This document shows positions 1 to 8,650 of a DNA stretch of 64,000 nucleotides, piece by piece. The notes beneath the pieces were generated by a model that saw nothing but the letters and a program-made list of their open reading frames with translations, was not told the origin of the DNA and did no database searches. Positions within the stretch are counted from its first letter, which is position 1; the number at the start of each line of letters is the position of its first letter. A program made the translations under genes and the position numbers. This DNA is from CBDCPI01 sp965220245 (GTDB taxonomy: Bacteria > Chloroflexota > Dehalococcoidia > Lucifugimonadales > UBA3495). The DNA is taken from positions 136,819-200,818 of the forward strand of contig CBDCPI010000012.1 of the NCBI GenBank assembly GCA_965220245.1, written 5' to 3'.

Positions 1-210
1 GCCTTTTCCCGCCGTGCCTTGGAGTGCGCCGAAATCATCCACGACTACAACTATGCCCAAGTTCTGACCCTGGACCTTCTCAAGAAAGGAATGCGGCTGC
101 GTGAAGTTCCAATCGCCTACCGCCATCGCACCAAGGGGAGGTCTTTCATCGGCCCCAGGTATCTATGGCGCGTGCCCCTAGCGATGGTCAGGCAGATGCT
201 ACGGGCGTAA
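1..210 (+). CDS. Glycosyltransferase, C-terminal end (5'-truncated by window)
   Basis: The frame is open from base 1 to a TAA at 208-210, so this is the last 69 residues of a gene that begins outside the window. The residues LLKKGMRLREVPIAYRHR and the basic, aromatic tail ending VRQMLRA resemble the C-terminal end of family 2 glycosyltransferases of the dolichol-phosphate-mannose-synthase type, which transfer sugars to lipid carriers at the membrane. The catalytic DxD region is not in the window, so the substrate cannot be judged. The family assignment is a recognition call on a short fragment and is only moderately secure. Confidence 0.5.
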   Translation, partial: AFSRRALECAEIIHDYNYAQVLTLDLLKKGMRLREVPIAYRHRTKGRSFIGPRYLWRVPLAMVRQMLRA

Positions 211-211
211 T

Positions 212-229
212 CCGGCGGTAAGCCGCCGG
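212..229 (+). terminator. GC hairpin after the glycosyltransferase
   Basis: A perfect 7-bp stem (CCGGCGG / CCGCCGG) with a TAAG loop begins two bases after the stop codon. There is no T-tract, so it may act as an RNA-stabilising or Rho-assisted end rather than an intrinsic terminator. Confidence 0.35.
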
Positions 230-289
230 GATGCTCCGCCTCGCGGGGCAAGGCAAATACGGCTAGACACCCATAGGAGAGTGGTGACC

Positions 290-3040
290 ATGCAGGAAGA
301 TACCAAGGGACAGCGGGGGAGGAGGTTTTTCTGGACCGCCGGGGTGGCAATTCTTCTAACCTTGTTGATCGTGGCTTGCGGCAACGGCGATGGTGAAGAC
401 CGGCCGGGGATTCAGGTCATCGACCCCAAGGACGGTTCGGTGAGCGTTTCGGCCAGTGTTTCAGCGACCGGTTCAGTCAGCGGCCCCGGCGCCGAAGTGA
501 AGACCGGCTCGGTCAGCGTCAGCGGCCCCGGAGTGGTAACGGCCACGGGTGTGGCCGAGCCCGGCGTGGTGCAGCCGCGGCCCCCGGCAGCGCGGCAGGT
601 CACCGTGGCCCTCAAGGAGTGGGAGATTTTGCCGGAGCAGACCCAAGTGGAAGCGGGCGCGGTCTACTTCCTTGTCAGTAACGTTGGACCCGACGACCCC
701 CACGAGTTGGTGATCATCAGGACCGATATGGCTCCGGGCGAGCTTCCCGTGATGGAGGGGATGGTGCCGGAAGACCAAGTCAATATGATTGGGGAGATCG
801 AGCCTTTCTTGCCCGGCACGGCGGCGTCGGGGGTTTTCAATCTCCAACCCGGCAACTATTTGCTCATCTGTAATATCGCTGAGATAGAGGATGGGGAACT
901 GGAGAGCCACTACGAACTTGGGATGAGCGTCTCCTTCACCGTCACTCCTCCTGCAACCGCTTCCACCGGAGCCTCGCCACAGGGTGATGGCGACGCCGTC
1001 ACCGGCGGTTTGCTTATCCCGGCTGGCCTCACAGCAGAGACCAGCGGCCCCACCAAGTCGGACGGCATCTTTACGCCGACCACGAACCGAGAAATCTACC
1101 AGAAGATTTCCACGGACTATCAAGAGATAGTCGCGCTCACGGACTTGGTGAAGCAGGGCCAGCCATTGCCGGCGGCCGAAATCATGCTGCTGTACGAGGC
1201 GGGTATACACACTCGCATTGACGCCACGAGCCGGACCCTGCGCGGGTTCGCGAACAGTGCCGGTCGCAGCGGAGAGTTCCCGGACTCGGCGGCCTACTAT
1301 GAGTCCGATACGTTCCTCGATAGACCCGTGAACGACGCGATCCGGAAGCGAGGCGCAGCGGAGGAGTACACCCCGGCACAGCAGCGCGAGGCAATTCAGA
1401 AGGGCATCGAGCGCATCATCTACTACTGGGCGAAGCGGTATATGATTCTCGGCGGTGAGAGGCTAAGCTCGCGCCTAGTGGACGAAGCATGGGCAGTTTA
1501 CGTTGGCGAGGAAGAGAACGGGGAGTACCCCAACTCGCTGGCCGCGACCGCACGCAGCCGCGAGGTCAACTTCGGACGCGATGGCACAATCGACACCCCG
1601 CTGCGCGAGGCGATGGCGCGGGCGCAGCAGGCGGCGGATGACCAGGACCGGGCCGCGTACGACACCGCAGCGCGCGACGTCTATTCGCGGTTCAACGCCA
1701 TCTTTTACCTCGGTTCGGTGCGCTACCTGAAAGAGGCGCTGCAACACGCTGAGGCCGGTAACGATAACGCCGCCGGCGCCGCTTTGGTCGCGGGTCTCTA
1801 TTCCTATATGTCGATCCAGCCTGATGTTGCCAAGGCGAGCGCCATGACAGATGAGGCGATAGTCGCGTACTTTGAGTTGCCGCCGGCCGAGCTGACGGTA
1901 GCGCAACGTGACGCAGCCCTGGACGCGCTCAACGGGACCGCTTCGGCGCTCTTCCTGACGCCGGACGATCTCGTGTCCAACTTCCAGGTAGACTTGGTCC
2001 CCAGTCCGGCCGTCGCCGCGAGCGGGTTGCTTATCCCGGCTGGTCTCACAGCGGGCGGGTTGTTTATCCCGGCTGGCCTCACAGCAGAGACCAGCGGCCC
2101 CACCAAGTCGGATGGCATCTATACGCCGACCACGAACCGGGAAATTTACCAAAAGATTTCCACGGACTATCAAGAGATCGTCACGCTCACGAACCTGGTG
2201 AAGCAGGGCCAGCCATTGCCGGCGGCCGAGATCATGTTGCTGTACGAGGCAGGTACGCACACCCGCATCGGCCCCACGAGCCGGACGCTGCGTGGGTTTG
2301 CGCGCGGTCCTGGTCGTAGTACCGAATTCCCGGACTCGGCGGCCTACTATGAGTCCGACACGTTCCTCGATACACCCGTGAGCAACGCGATCCGGAAGCG
2401 AGGCGCAGCGGAGGAGTACACTCCGGCACAGCGACGTCAGGCAATTCTGAAAGGTATTCAGAGGGTCATCTACCACTGGGCGAAGCGGTATATGATTCTC
2501 GGCGGTGAGAGGCTAAGCTCGCGCCTCGTGGATGAGGCATGGGCGGTTTACGTTGGCGAGGAAGTGAATGGGGAGTACCCCAACTCTTTGGCCGCCACCG
2601 CACGCAGCCGCGAGGCCAACTTCGGACGCGAGGGCACAATCGACATCCCGCTGCGCGAGGCGATGGCGCGGGCGCAGCAGGCGGCGGATGACCAAGACCA
2701 GACCGCTTACGACGCCGCAGCGCTCGACGTTTACTCGCGGTTCAACGCCATCTTTTACCTCGCTTCGGTGCGCTACATGGGCCAAGCGCTGCAGCGTGCA
2801 GAGGCCGGCAACTATGATGATGCCGGCACCGCTTTGGTTGAGGGCCTCTCGTTCTATATGTCGATCCAGCCTGACGTTGCCAAGGCGAGCGCCGCGGCGG
2901 ACGAGGCGATAGTCGCATACTTTGAGTCGCCGCCAGCCGAGCTGACGGCAGCGCAACGCGACGCGGCTCTGGCCGCGCTCAACGGAACGGCCTCAGCGCT
3001 CTTCCTGACGCCGGAGGACCTCGTCACTAGCTTCCAGTGA
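290..3040 (+). CDS. Lipoprotein: cupredoxin domain plus two copies of an unknown ~325-aa domain
   Basis: ATG 290 follows AGGAG (274-278) at usual spacing; GTG 281 and 284 in the same frame lie too close to that site. The N-terminus has a basic stretch, a hydrophobic core and lipobox LIVAC, so the mature protein should be lipid-anchored outside the cell. Residues ~100-225 look like a cupredoxin, with type-1 copper ligands in order: His in DPHELVI, Cys in LLICNI, then His and Met in SHYELGM. An acidic insert separates the Cys from the second His. After a linker, a helical domain I do not recognise occurs twice (bases 1003-1987 and 2053-3037), both with GLTAETSGPTKSDG and WAKRYMILGGERLSSRLVDE. 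The 'cupredoxin plus helical domain' layout recalls EfeO iron proteins, but the imelysin HxxE motif is absent. The next gene is an iron-binding lipoprotein, so a metal-uptake role is inferred. Confidence 0.7.
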   Translation: MQEDTKGQRGRRFFWTAGVAILLTLLIVACGNGDGEDRPGIQVIDPKDGSVSVSASVSATGSVSGPGAEVKTGSVSVSGPGVVTATGVAEPGVVQPRPPAARQVTVALKEWEILPEQTQVEAGAVYFLVSNVGPDDPHELVIIRTDMAPGELPVMEGMVPEDQVNMIGEIEPFLPGTAASGVFNLQPGNYLLICNIAEIEDGELESHYELGMSVSFTVTPPATASTGASPQGDGDAVTGGLLIPAGLTAETSGPTKSDGIFTPTTNREIYQKISTDYQEIVALTDLVKQGQPLPAAEIMLLYEAGIHTRIDATSRTLRGFANSAGRSGEFPDSAAYYESDTFLDRPVNDAIRKRGAAEEYTPAQQREAIQKGIERIIYYWAKRYMILGGERLSSRLVDEAWAVYVGEEENGEYPNSLAATARSREVNFGRDGTIDTPLREAMARAQQAADDQDRAAYDTAARDVYSRFNAIFYLGSVRYLKEALQHAEAGNDNAAGAALVAGLYSYMSIQPDVAKASAMTDEAIVAYFELPPAELTVAQRDAALDALNGTASALFLTPDDLVSNFQVDLVPSPAVAASGLLIPAGLTAGGLFIPAGLTAETSGPTKSDGIYTPTTNREIYQKISTDYQEIVTLTNLVKQGQPLPAAEIMLLYEAGTHTRIGPTSRTLRGFARGPGRSTEFPDSAAYYESDTFLDTPVSNAIRKRGAAEEYTPAQRRQAILKGIQRVIYHWAKRYMILGGERLSSRLVDEAWAVYVGEEVNGEYPNSLAATARSREANFGREGTIDIPLREAMARAQQAADDQDQTAYDAAALDVYSRFNAIFYLASVRYMGQALQRAEAGNYDDAGTALVEGLSFYMSIQPDVAKASAAADEAIVAYFESPPAELTAAQRDAALAALNGTASALFLTPEDLVTSFQ
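1003..3037 (+). repeat. Internal duplication inside the cupredoxin lipoprotein
   Basis: Bases 1003-1987 and 2053-3037 are highly similar direct copies of about 985 bp, each encoding one complete copy of the unknown domain. The junction carries a further imperfect 33-bp tandem copy (2024-2056 and 2057-2089) coding for two versions of GLxIPAGLTA. Long stretches are still identical at DNA level, which points to recent duplication or ongoing gene conversion. Confidence 0.9.
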
Positions 3041-3071
3041 CCAACTCCAGCAGAAGATTAGGTGAACGGGC

Positions 3072-4103
3072 ATGACAAGGTTACATTTCCGGCAGTCTCT
3101 GCTCTTGGCCGTCGCTTTGCTGGCGGTGGCAACAACTGCCGCCCTCGCCTGCGGCGGGGGTGGGGGAGGCGATAGCCTCACTGTCTACTCGGGCCGCTCC
3201 CAAAGCTTGGTGCACCCGGTGCTGGAGGCATTCATCGAAGAGAGCGGGATGGATGTTCGCGTCAAATATGCCGGTAGTACCGCCATCGCATCCACAATTC
3301 TGGAGGAGGGGGAAAACACGCCCGCGGACATGGTGTTCTTACAGGACCCGGGCTCGTTGGGCAGCCTTTCCAAAGCCGGACTCCTTGCCGAACTTCCCGA
3401 GGCGCTCCTCGCCAAGGTAGACCCAGGTTTCCGGTCGCCGGTTGGCCATTGGGTGGGCACTTCCGGCCGTGCCCGGACCGTGGTATACAACACATCGGCT
3501 ATAGACCCGCAGCAGGACCTGCCCGAGTCGATTCTGGGGTTCACCGCTCCGGAGTGGCGGGGCCGCGTCGGATGGGCGCCGCGTAACGCATCCTTCCAGT
3601 CCTTCGTTACGGCGTTCCGGGTAAAGTGGGGTGAGGAAGCGGCGCGGTCTTGGCTTGAGGGCATCAACGCCAATGGGCCCCGGGCCTACCCTAACAACAT
3701 AACCACCGTCGCCGCCGTGGCCCGCGGTGAAGTGGACGTAGGGTTCGTAAATCACTACTATCTTCAGCGGTTCTTGGAGGAAGAGGGCCCCGGGTTTGGG
3801 GCCCGCAACCACTTCCTTGGCGGCGGAGACCCGGGGTCTCTGGTCTTGGTGGCCGGTGTCGGCATCATCAAGGATGCCGGGAACCGCCAGGGGGCCGAAC
3901 GGTTGGTGGAGTTTCTGCTTTCCGACGCGGCTCAGACCTACTTTGCGGAGACCACCAAAGAATACCCGTTAATCGCTGGCGTGGAACCGGAAGGGGAATT
4001 ACCGCCCCTCTCGTCATTGGAGCCTCCCGACGTTGACTTGGGGGCTCTGACCGACTTGCAAGGCACCCTGGTGCTGCTACGGGAGGTCGGCATTATACCG
4101 TGA
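3072..4103 (+). CDS. Fe(III) ABC transporter substrate-binding lipoprotein (FbpA/FutA type)
   Basis: This is a 343-aa extracytoplasmic binding protein of the ferric-iron FbpA/FutA family. The signal peptide ends in lipobox LALAC. Mature sequence starts with LTVYSGRSQSLVHPVLEAF, the usual first strand and helix of this fold, and continues with the PADMVFLQDPGSLGSLSKAG and GFTAPEWRGRVGWAP segments typical of the family. VGFVNHYYLQRF contains the Tyr-Tyr pair that coordinates Fe(III) in FbpA. The gene starts 32 bases after the cupredoxin lipoprotein and is probably co-transcribed with it. No permease or ATPase gene is adjacent, so the rest of the importer must be encoded elsewhere. Confidence 0.85.
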   Translation: MTRLHFRQSLLLAVALLAVATTAALACGGGGGGDSLTVYSGRSQSLVHPVLEAFIEESGMDVRVKYAGSTAIASTILEEGENTPADMVFLQDPGSLGSLSKAGLLAELPEALLAKVDPGFRSPVGHWVGTSGRARTVVYNTSAIDPQQDLPESILGFTAPEWRGRVGWAPRNASFQSFVTAFRVKWGEEAARSWLEGINANGPRAYPNNITTVAAVARGEVDVGFVNHYYLQRFLEEEGPGFGARNHFLGGGDPGSLVLVAGVGIIKDAGNRQGAERLVEFLLSDAAQTYFAETTKEYPLIAGVEPEGELPPLSSLEPPDVDLGALTDLQGTLVLLREVGIIP

Positions 4104-4123
4104 CTAGGGCGATACGCCTTGGC

Positions 4124-4225
4124 GTAACTGTTCAGACTTGAGGGGAATCGGTCCTTCGACTCCGCTGCGCTGCGCTCAGGATGAGCGGTTCCGTGTCAGT
4201 GCGCTCACCAACTTTGAACGATTAC
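4124..4225. repeat. IS66-type MITE, copy 1
   Basis: A 102-bp element that begins GTAACTGTTCAGA and ends in a partly decayed inverted copy (TTTGAACGATTAC). It is flanked by near-identical 8-mers, GCCTTGGC and CCCTTGGC, consistent with an 8-bp target duplication. It shares its core, which contains TCCTTCGACTCCGCTGCG, with the copies at 5630 and 11270. Confidence 0.75.
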
Positions 4226-4242
4226 CCCTTGGCCGTGATAGG

Positions 4243-4274
4243 GGGCTGCTGCGCTAAGCAGCAGCCCTTTTTTT
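4243..4274 (+). terminator. Intrinsic terminator
   Basis: A perfect 10-bp stem (GGGCTGCTGC / GCAGCAGCCC) with loop GCTAA is followed directly by seven T residues. It would terminate plus-strand transcription from the iron-protein operon, and the MITE lies between the operon and the hairpin. The next ORF can only start immediately after the T-tract. Confidence 0.9.
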
Positions 4275-4275
4275 C

Positions 4276-5796
4276 TTGTTGTCCATCGCCTACATCTTTT
4301 CCGTTGATATTCGCGCCAGTCGCGGGGCGTCGATTTCGGGCGACGAACCCTTTTACCTCCTGACTACCCAGAGTCTTATCCAAGACTGGGACCTGGACCT
4401 GGTTAACCAATACGAGACGAGGTCCTACGAGTCGTTTTTCGATCACCCCGACGGCTTATGGCAACAATCGGTCCCCTCTGCCGACGGCAGACTGCTTAGC
4501 CCGCACAATCCGGGACTCTCGGTTGTGTTAATACCTGGGTTCGCCTTGGGTGGGCTGCTTGGCGCACAAGTGCAACTCCTGCTGATGGCCGCCGCCGCGA
4601 TGGCCTTGGCTTTCTTGCTGGCGGAGCGCCTCACGGGCCGCCCGGGCATCTGCTGGGCCGTAACGTTAGTAGTGGGGCTGTCGGCCACCGCTTTCATCTA
4701 CTCCACCGAGGTCTACCCGGAATTTCCCGCAGCCTTGGCGTTGTTGGTCTGCCTCTTGATGGTAACGAGAAAACGCGGACTGACGCCGTTGGATGGGCTA
4801 TACCTAGTGATTGGCGCGTCGGCAGTCTGCTGGCTCGGTGTAAAATACGCGCCCCTGGCACTGTTGCTGGCGGGCTACTTCCTTTACCAGGCGGATGCGC
4901 CGGGCCGGGTGGCCCTCGTGGCTCTGGGCGGCGCTTCGGCAGCGGCCTTCGTCTGGTTCCACCTAGCGACCTTCGACAGCCTAACCCCGTACAACGTTAA
5001 TGTGGTCTACGCCGGACTATCTTCTATAGAGGTGGTTGACCAGCACATCGAGTTCGGAGACCGGGCCTACCGGCTTTGGGGACTATTTGTCGACCGCCGG
5101 TTCGGAGCAGGGCGTTGGGCGCCGGTCCTTCTTTTCGCAGTACCGGGTCTAGCCCTGTTGGTCCTTGGAAACGGTGGGCGGCGTTTGGTCTTTGGGCTGA
5201 TCGCCGTTCAGTTGCTAATTGCCGTCTTCTTGGCGATAACCATGATGGGTTGGTGGTTCCCTGGCCGGACCCTCTTGTCGGTGTTCCCGCTGCTGGTCAT
5301 CCCCTTGGCCCTAGTGGCGGGGCAAGCGGGTCTGCGAGTGCGGGCAGCGATGTTGGCGCTGGGGGTCTACAGTCTGGCGATTACCGCAGGACTGGCCCAG
5401 GCCGGCCACGCGGGCGAAGTAACCATGGTAGTAGACCCCTTTGACATGGGGTTTCCGCCGTTCCAGGCCCTGTCCGGGTTCTTCCCCGACTATAGAACTT
5501 GGTCCTGGGAAACCTGGGTACTGACAGTTTTTTGGTTGGCGGCGGCCGGTATTGCCATCGCTGTAATCGCCCGGGGCCGCAACAAAGACGCGCAGTCAAT
5601 ATCGGCAAACTCTGCCGACGGAGAGGGCTGTAACTGTTCAGATTTGAGGGGAATTGGTCCTTCGACTCCGCTGCGCTTCGCTCAGGATGAGCGGTCCCGT
5701 GTCCGTGCGCTCACCAACTCTGAACAGTTGCTCCCGGCGATTGATGAGCGTCACGGGGCCGGTGAAAACGAAAGACGAAGCCAAGAATCATCTTAG
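4276..5796 (+). CDS. Polytopic membrane protein, probably GT-C-like glycosyltransferase
   Basis: The frame opens at TTG 4276, directly behind an intrinsic terminator, so the true start may lie a little downstream. The N-terminal extracytoplasmic segment SGDEPFYLLTTQSLIQDWDL recalls the acidic first loop of membrane-embedded GT-C transferases that use lipid-linked sugars. Roughly ten hydrophobic helices follow, e.g. LLLMAAAAMALAFLLA and LLIAVFLAITMMGWWF. From about residue 452 the sequence is read out of an inserted MITE (5630-5731), so the final ~55 residues are not ancestral; the original protein probably ended near the last membrane helix (WLAAAGIAIAVIARGR). The function is inferred from topology and the GDEP motif, and no substrate can be proposed. 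Confidence 0.6.
   Translation: MLSIAYIFSVDIRASRGASISGDEPFYLLTTQSLIQDWDLDLVNQYETRSYESFFDHPDGLWQQSVPSADGRLLSPHNPGLSVVLIPGFALGGLLGAQVQLLLMAAAAMALAFLLAERLTGRPGICWAVTLVVGLSATAFIYSTEVYPEFPAALALLVCLLMVTRKRGLTPLDGLYLVIGASAVCWLGVKYAPLALLLAGYFLYQADAPGRVALVALGGASAAAFVWFHLATFDSLTPYNVNVVYAGLSSIEVVDQHIEFGDRAYRLWGLFVDRRFGAGRWAPVLLFAVPGLALLVLGNGGRRLVFGLIAVQLLIAVFLAITMMGWWFPGRTLLSVFPLLVIPLALVAGQAGLRVRAAMLALGVYSLAITAGLAQAGHAGEVTMVVDPFDMGFPPFQALSGFFPDYRTWSWETWVLTVFWLAAAGIAIAVIARGRNKDAQSISANSADGEGCNCSDLRGIGPSTPLRFAQDERSRVRALTNSEQLLPAIDERHGAGENERRSQESS
5630..5731. repeat. IS66-type MITE, copy 2, inside the 3' end of the membrane-protein ORF
   Basis: A 102-bp element with ends GTAACTGTTCAGA and CTCTGAACAGTTGC. 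No matching 8-mers flank it, so the target duplication has decayed or been lost. It supplies codons for about 34 residues of the overlapping reading frame, including LRFAQDERSR. Confidence 0.75.
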
Positions 5797-6765
5797 GGTT
5801 CTGGCCCAACCGCGATGCTCCATATACCAGCCGACGGTACGGCTAATCCCTTCTTCGATGCCAACCGCGGGAGTCCACTGCAAAAGGCTTCGAGCGCGGC
5901 TGATGTCGGCCCAAGTAATCATAGGGTCGGCCGGGTGCCTCTCTTGGTATTCGATCCGCGCCACTTGGCCTACCGCCCTCTCTATCAGGTGGATGATGCG
6001 ATTGAGGACTACCGGTCTATCGTTGCCCAGGTTAATAGTCTCGTATCCCTGGAGGGCGAGCGCGGCCACGGTCCCCTGCGCCACGTCGCTTACGAAAGTA
6101 AAGTCCCTCTGCTGGCTGCCATCGCCGTAGACCGTGATCGGTTCACCCTCGACGATGCCGCGGATGAACCGGAAGATGCTCATGTCGGGACGGCCCGCCG
6201 GCCCGTATACGGTGAAATAGCGCAACACGACGGCATCGATGCCGTGAAGATAATGGTATGAATAAAGCAGCGTCTCCGCAGCCTTCTTGGAGGCGGCATA
6301 GGGCGACAGCGGCCGGCTGGATGGCGCATCTTCGGTAATCGGACCCGTCATCCCTGCCCCATACACGCTGGACGTTGAAGCGAGAATAAACTTGCCGACG
6401 CCGAACTCCCGGCACAACTCCAAAAGGTTGAGGGTACCCAGGGTATTGGCCTCATAGTAGACCCGGGGATTGGCCACGCTGGCCCTAACGCCGGCCCAAG
6501 CGCCGAGATTGACAATCGCAGATATACCGCAGCCTCCGGCCTTGTCCCGGAACATGGACCGCAACAAAGCCATGTCCGAGAGATCGAGGCGTTGGAACGA
6601 AAACCCTGGGCACGCGCTCAGGGCGCTAAGCCGCCATCGTTTGAGACCGACGCTATAAGCGTCGGTTAGATTGTCCACCCCTTCCACCGCGTGACCGGCC
6701 TCCAGCAGAAGCCGAGACACGTTAGCCCCGATGAAACCGGCGCACCCGGTAACCAAGATACTCAA
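5788..6765 (-). CDS. NAD-dependent epimerase/dehydratase (nucleotide-sugar SDR)
   Basis: This 325-aa extended short-chain dehydrogenase belongs to the UDP-sugar 4-epimerase/dehydratase group. The Rossmann motif is GCAGFIG near the N-terminus, the catalytic Ser/Thr region is ILASTSSVYG, and the catalytic YxxxK is YAASK. RYFTVYGPAGRPDMSIFRF and FTFVSDVAQG are the substrate-binding segments of the group. It should interconvert nucleotide sugars for surface glycans. It converges with the membrane protein upstream, the two ORFs overlapping by 9 bases. That partner's tail comes from the MITE, so the overlap was probably created by the insertion. Confidence 0.88.
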   Translation of the reverse strand: MSILVTGCAGFIGANVSRLLLEAGHAVEGVDNLTDAYSVGLKRWRLSALSACPGFSFQRLDLSDMALLRSMFRDKAGGCGISAIVNLGAWAGVRASVANPRVYYEANTLGTLNLLELCREFGVGKFILASTSSVYGAGMTGPITEDAPSSRPLSPYAASKKAAETLLYSYHYLHGIDAVVLRYFTVYGPAGRPDMSIFRFIRGIVEGEPITVYGDGSQQRDFTFVSDVAQGTVAALALQGYETINLGNDRPVVLNRIIHLIERAVGQVARIEYQERHPADPMITWADISRARSLLQWTPAVGIEEGISRTVGWYMEHRGWARTLR

Positions 6766-6790
6766 CGTAACCTGGCCCCTCAGGTTGCGG

Positions 6791-7708
6791 CTACCGCGCC
6801 GGCGGCCACATAATCCATCCCCGGCGGCCGGTGTTACGCAGCCGGAGCAGGTGTCCTCCGATGGTGGTGACGTAAAGGCTGCTCAGGTCGGCGTCCCCAT
6901 AGGCGCAGTTGGTGGGTGTATCCACCCCCACCGGCATGGGGTAGGTCTCCAGTACCCGGCCCTGCGGTGTCCAGACGTAGATCATCGGTCCGGGGCCGCT
7001 GGCGTAGTTTCCGGCGGTGCCGACAATGTTGCCTTCCGAGTCCAAGCACATGCCGTCAATGCCGCGCTGCGGGCCGCGGTGGTCTTGCCCAAACTGGTGC
7101 ACCACGATGTACTGGCCCAAAGACCCGTCATCTAGGATGGGATAAGACCGGAGCTCTCTAACGCCGCCGGGCTCGTTATCAGTCTGAATCATGTAGAGGC
7201 TGCGGTCATCCGGCGACACCAGCAGCCCGTTGACCCCGGTGGTGTCAAAGGTCATGCGCCGACAGGAGTAGCTGCCGTCGGGTTGGGGGTCGGCCCGCAG
7301 AATGTCCCTTTCCTCTATCTCCGGTTGTTCGCTGGGGTCAATGTTTACAGCGTTCCAAGGGTTGCTGAACCAGATGCGCCCTTGGCGGTCGATGGCCAAG
7401 TCGTTGGGAGTGTTCAATCTTTTCCCGTCCAGGCGGTCCACGATGGTAGTAGTAGTGCCGTCTGGTTCAAAACGCACGATGGCCCGCCCGCCGGAGCAAC
7501 AACCGTAGAGGCGGCCCTCGGCGTCGAAAGCCAAGCCGTTGGTGTGGTTGGTGTTCTCGCGGTACACGCTGCACTCCCCGGTCTCCGGGTCGTAGGCCAT
7601 GATGCGGCTGGCCGGGATGTGGGTAAACAGGACCCGCTGGCCATCCCAAGCGGGCCCCTCGGTCAAACGGCTAACCGGTCCCGCGACGTTATCCCATTGT
7701 AGCGCCAT
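6791..7708 (-). CDS. SMP-30/gluconolactonase-family protein
   Basis: This is a 305-aa beta-propeller of the SMP-30/gluconolactonase/LRE family, whose members hydrolyse sugar lactones using a bound divalent metal. Family landmarks are LTEGPAWDGQRVLFTHI with the first metal-ligand Glu, NGLAFDAEGRLYGC, LNTPNDLAIDRQGRIWFSNP containing the ligand Asn-Asp, and NGLLVSPDDRSLYMIQT. ATG 7708 has AGGAGG 5 bases upstream, a strong start. The preceding epimerase on the same strand is 25 bases away, so the two are probably transcribed together. The actual lactone is unknown. Confidence 0.88.
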   Translation of the reverse strand: MALQWDNVAGPVSRLTEGPAWDGQRVLFTHIPASRIMAYDPETGECSVYRENTNHTNGLAFDAEGRLYGCCSGGRAIVRFEPDGTTTTIVDRLDGKRLNTPNDLAIDRQGRIWFSNPWNAVNIDPSEQPEIEERDILRADPQPDGSYSCRRMTFDTTGVNGLLVSPDDRSLYMIQTDNEPGGVRELRSYPILDDGSLGQYIVVHQFGQDHRGPQRGIDGMCLDSEGNIVGTAGNYASGPGPMIYVWTPQGRVLETYPMPVGVDTPTNCAYGDADLSSLYVTTIGGHLLRLRNTGRRGWIMWPPAR

Positions 7709-7792
7709 GGTGTCCTCCTAAGCGATTATGATTTCGATGTAATTTCTTTGACGTAATTTCAATGTGGAAAGAGGAAGCCTTAGGCCGGGGGC

Positions 7793-8350
7793 CTAAACGG
7801 GCAGCGGTTCCTCGGTGAGCTCCGCAGGCAATTCCACCCCGAAGGCATTCACGTTAAAGGCCAGCATGGCGTAGCAACCCATCAGAGTGGTCAACTCGGT
7901 GGCTCCAGACACGCCGAAATGGCCCACCACTGCGTCGAAAGCCTCTTGGCTGACCTGCCGGGTGCGGAAAAACTGTTGCCCGTAGTCCACCACTGCGGCT
8001 TCGTCCGCCGCCGGGTTGGGCAAGTCCTTCCGGTCCCGCAGGGCATCGACAATCTCATCGCGCAACCCGGCCTGGCGGCCCGGCGGGGCGTGGGCATTCC
8101 AGATGTACTGGCAGTTGTTCTCCCGGGCGGCCACCAGCATGGCCAGTTCCCGGATCCGGGGCTCCAGGGAGGTATCGGTGCGCAGATAAAGGGCCAAGCC
8201 CAAGGCGCGCTGCGCCACTTCCGGGGCGTTCAGCAGCACTGAGCCGGGGCCGCCGGTGGGAACTCCACCACGTTCCTCCACCAGGGCGTCGAAGGTGGCG
8301 CGTTGGGCCTCCGGGACTGCCTCTCGGGTAACTGCCGGAGTTCTAGCCAT
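7793..8350 (-). CDS. Carboxymuconolactone decarboxylase-family protein
   Basis: The start at ATG 8350 is preceded by GAGGAGGG at good spacing; an upstream in-frame start would add 18 residues without homology. The 185-aa product is an all-alpha CMD/AhpD-like protein: LEPRIRELAMLVAARENNCQYIWNAHAPPGRQAGL is the conserved core split here as RELAMLVAARENN and CQYIWNAHAPPG. AhpD enzymes need CxxC at this site. Here only the first Cys is kept and the second is Ile, so peroxidase activity by the AhpD mechanism is unlikely, and a carboxymuconolactone-decarboxylase-like reaction is the safer reading. It is on the same strand as the SMP-30 gene, 84 bases upstream of it. Confidence 0.82.
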   Translation of the reverse strand: MARTPAVTREAVPEAQRATFDALVEERGGVPTGGPGSVLLNAPEVAQRALGLALYLRTDTSLEPRIRELAMLVAARENNCQYIWNAHAPPGRQAGLRDEIVDALRDRKDLPNPAADEAAVVDYGQQFFRTRQVSQEAFDAVVGHFGVSGATELTTLMGCYAMLAFNVNAFGVELPAELTEEPLPV

Positions 8351-8650
8351 GATTCCCTCCTCTATATGACGGGACACATCCCGCTCGACGTATGGACGGA
8401 CCAAAAAGGCTAACAGCGAAATTTGCGATAGGCTAGTTTAACACCCTTGCCGTAGCAGGGTGGAGTTTTGGCGATAGAAAGCAGCATTCCAGTTCCGGTA
8501 AACGGCGACAGTTTTCCCGGGCTTGCCAGTTGGCACCGGGTATGATTAAAACCGGTTGGAATACGGGGGAGTTTACAAGGAAGGCAAAGGATGGCAATCT
8601 CCCAGTAGATTGAGGATGCTGGCGCTGAGCGCGCCGGAGCGGAGAGGGCC

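Noticed and set aside
1475..2476. Long minus-strand open frames opposite the cupredoxin lipoprotein
   Set aside because: They follow from the high GC content and the duplicated domain; the plus-strand protein has a signal peptide, copper motif and ribosome-binding site.
7720..7792. Riboswitch or leader between the SMP-30 and CMD genes
   Set aside because: The short spacer has TTTC/AATTTC repeats but no conserved riboswitch-like core that I can recognise.
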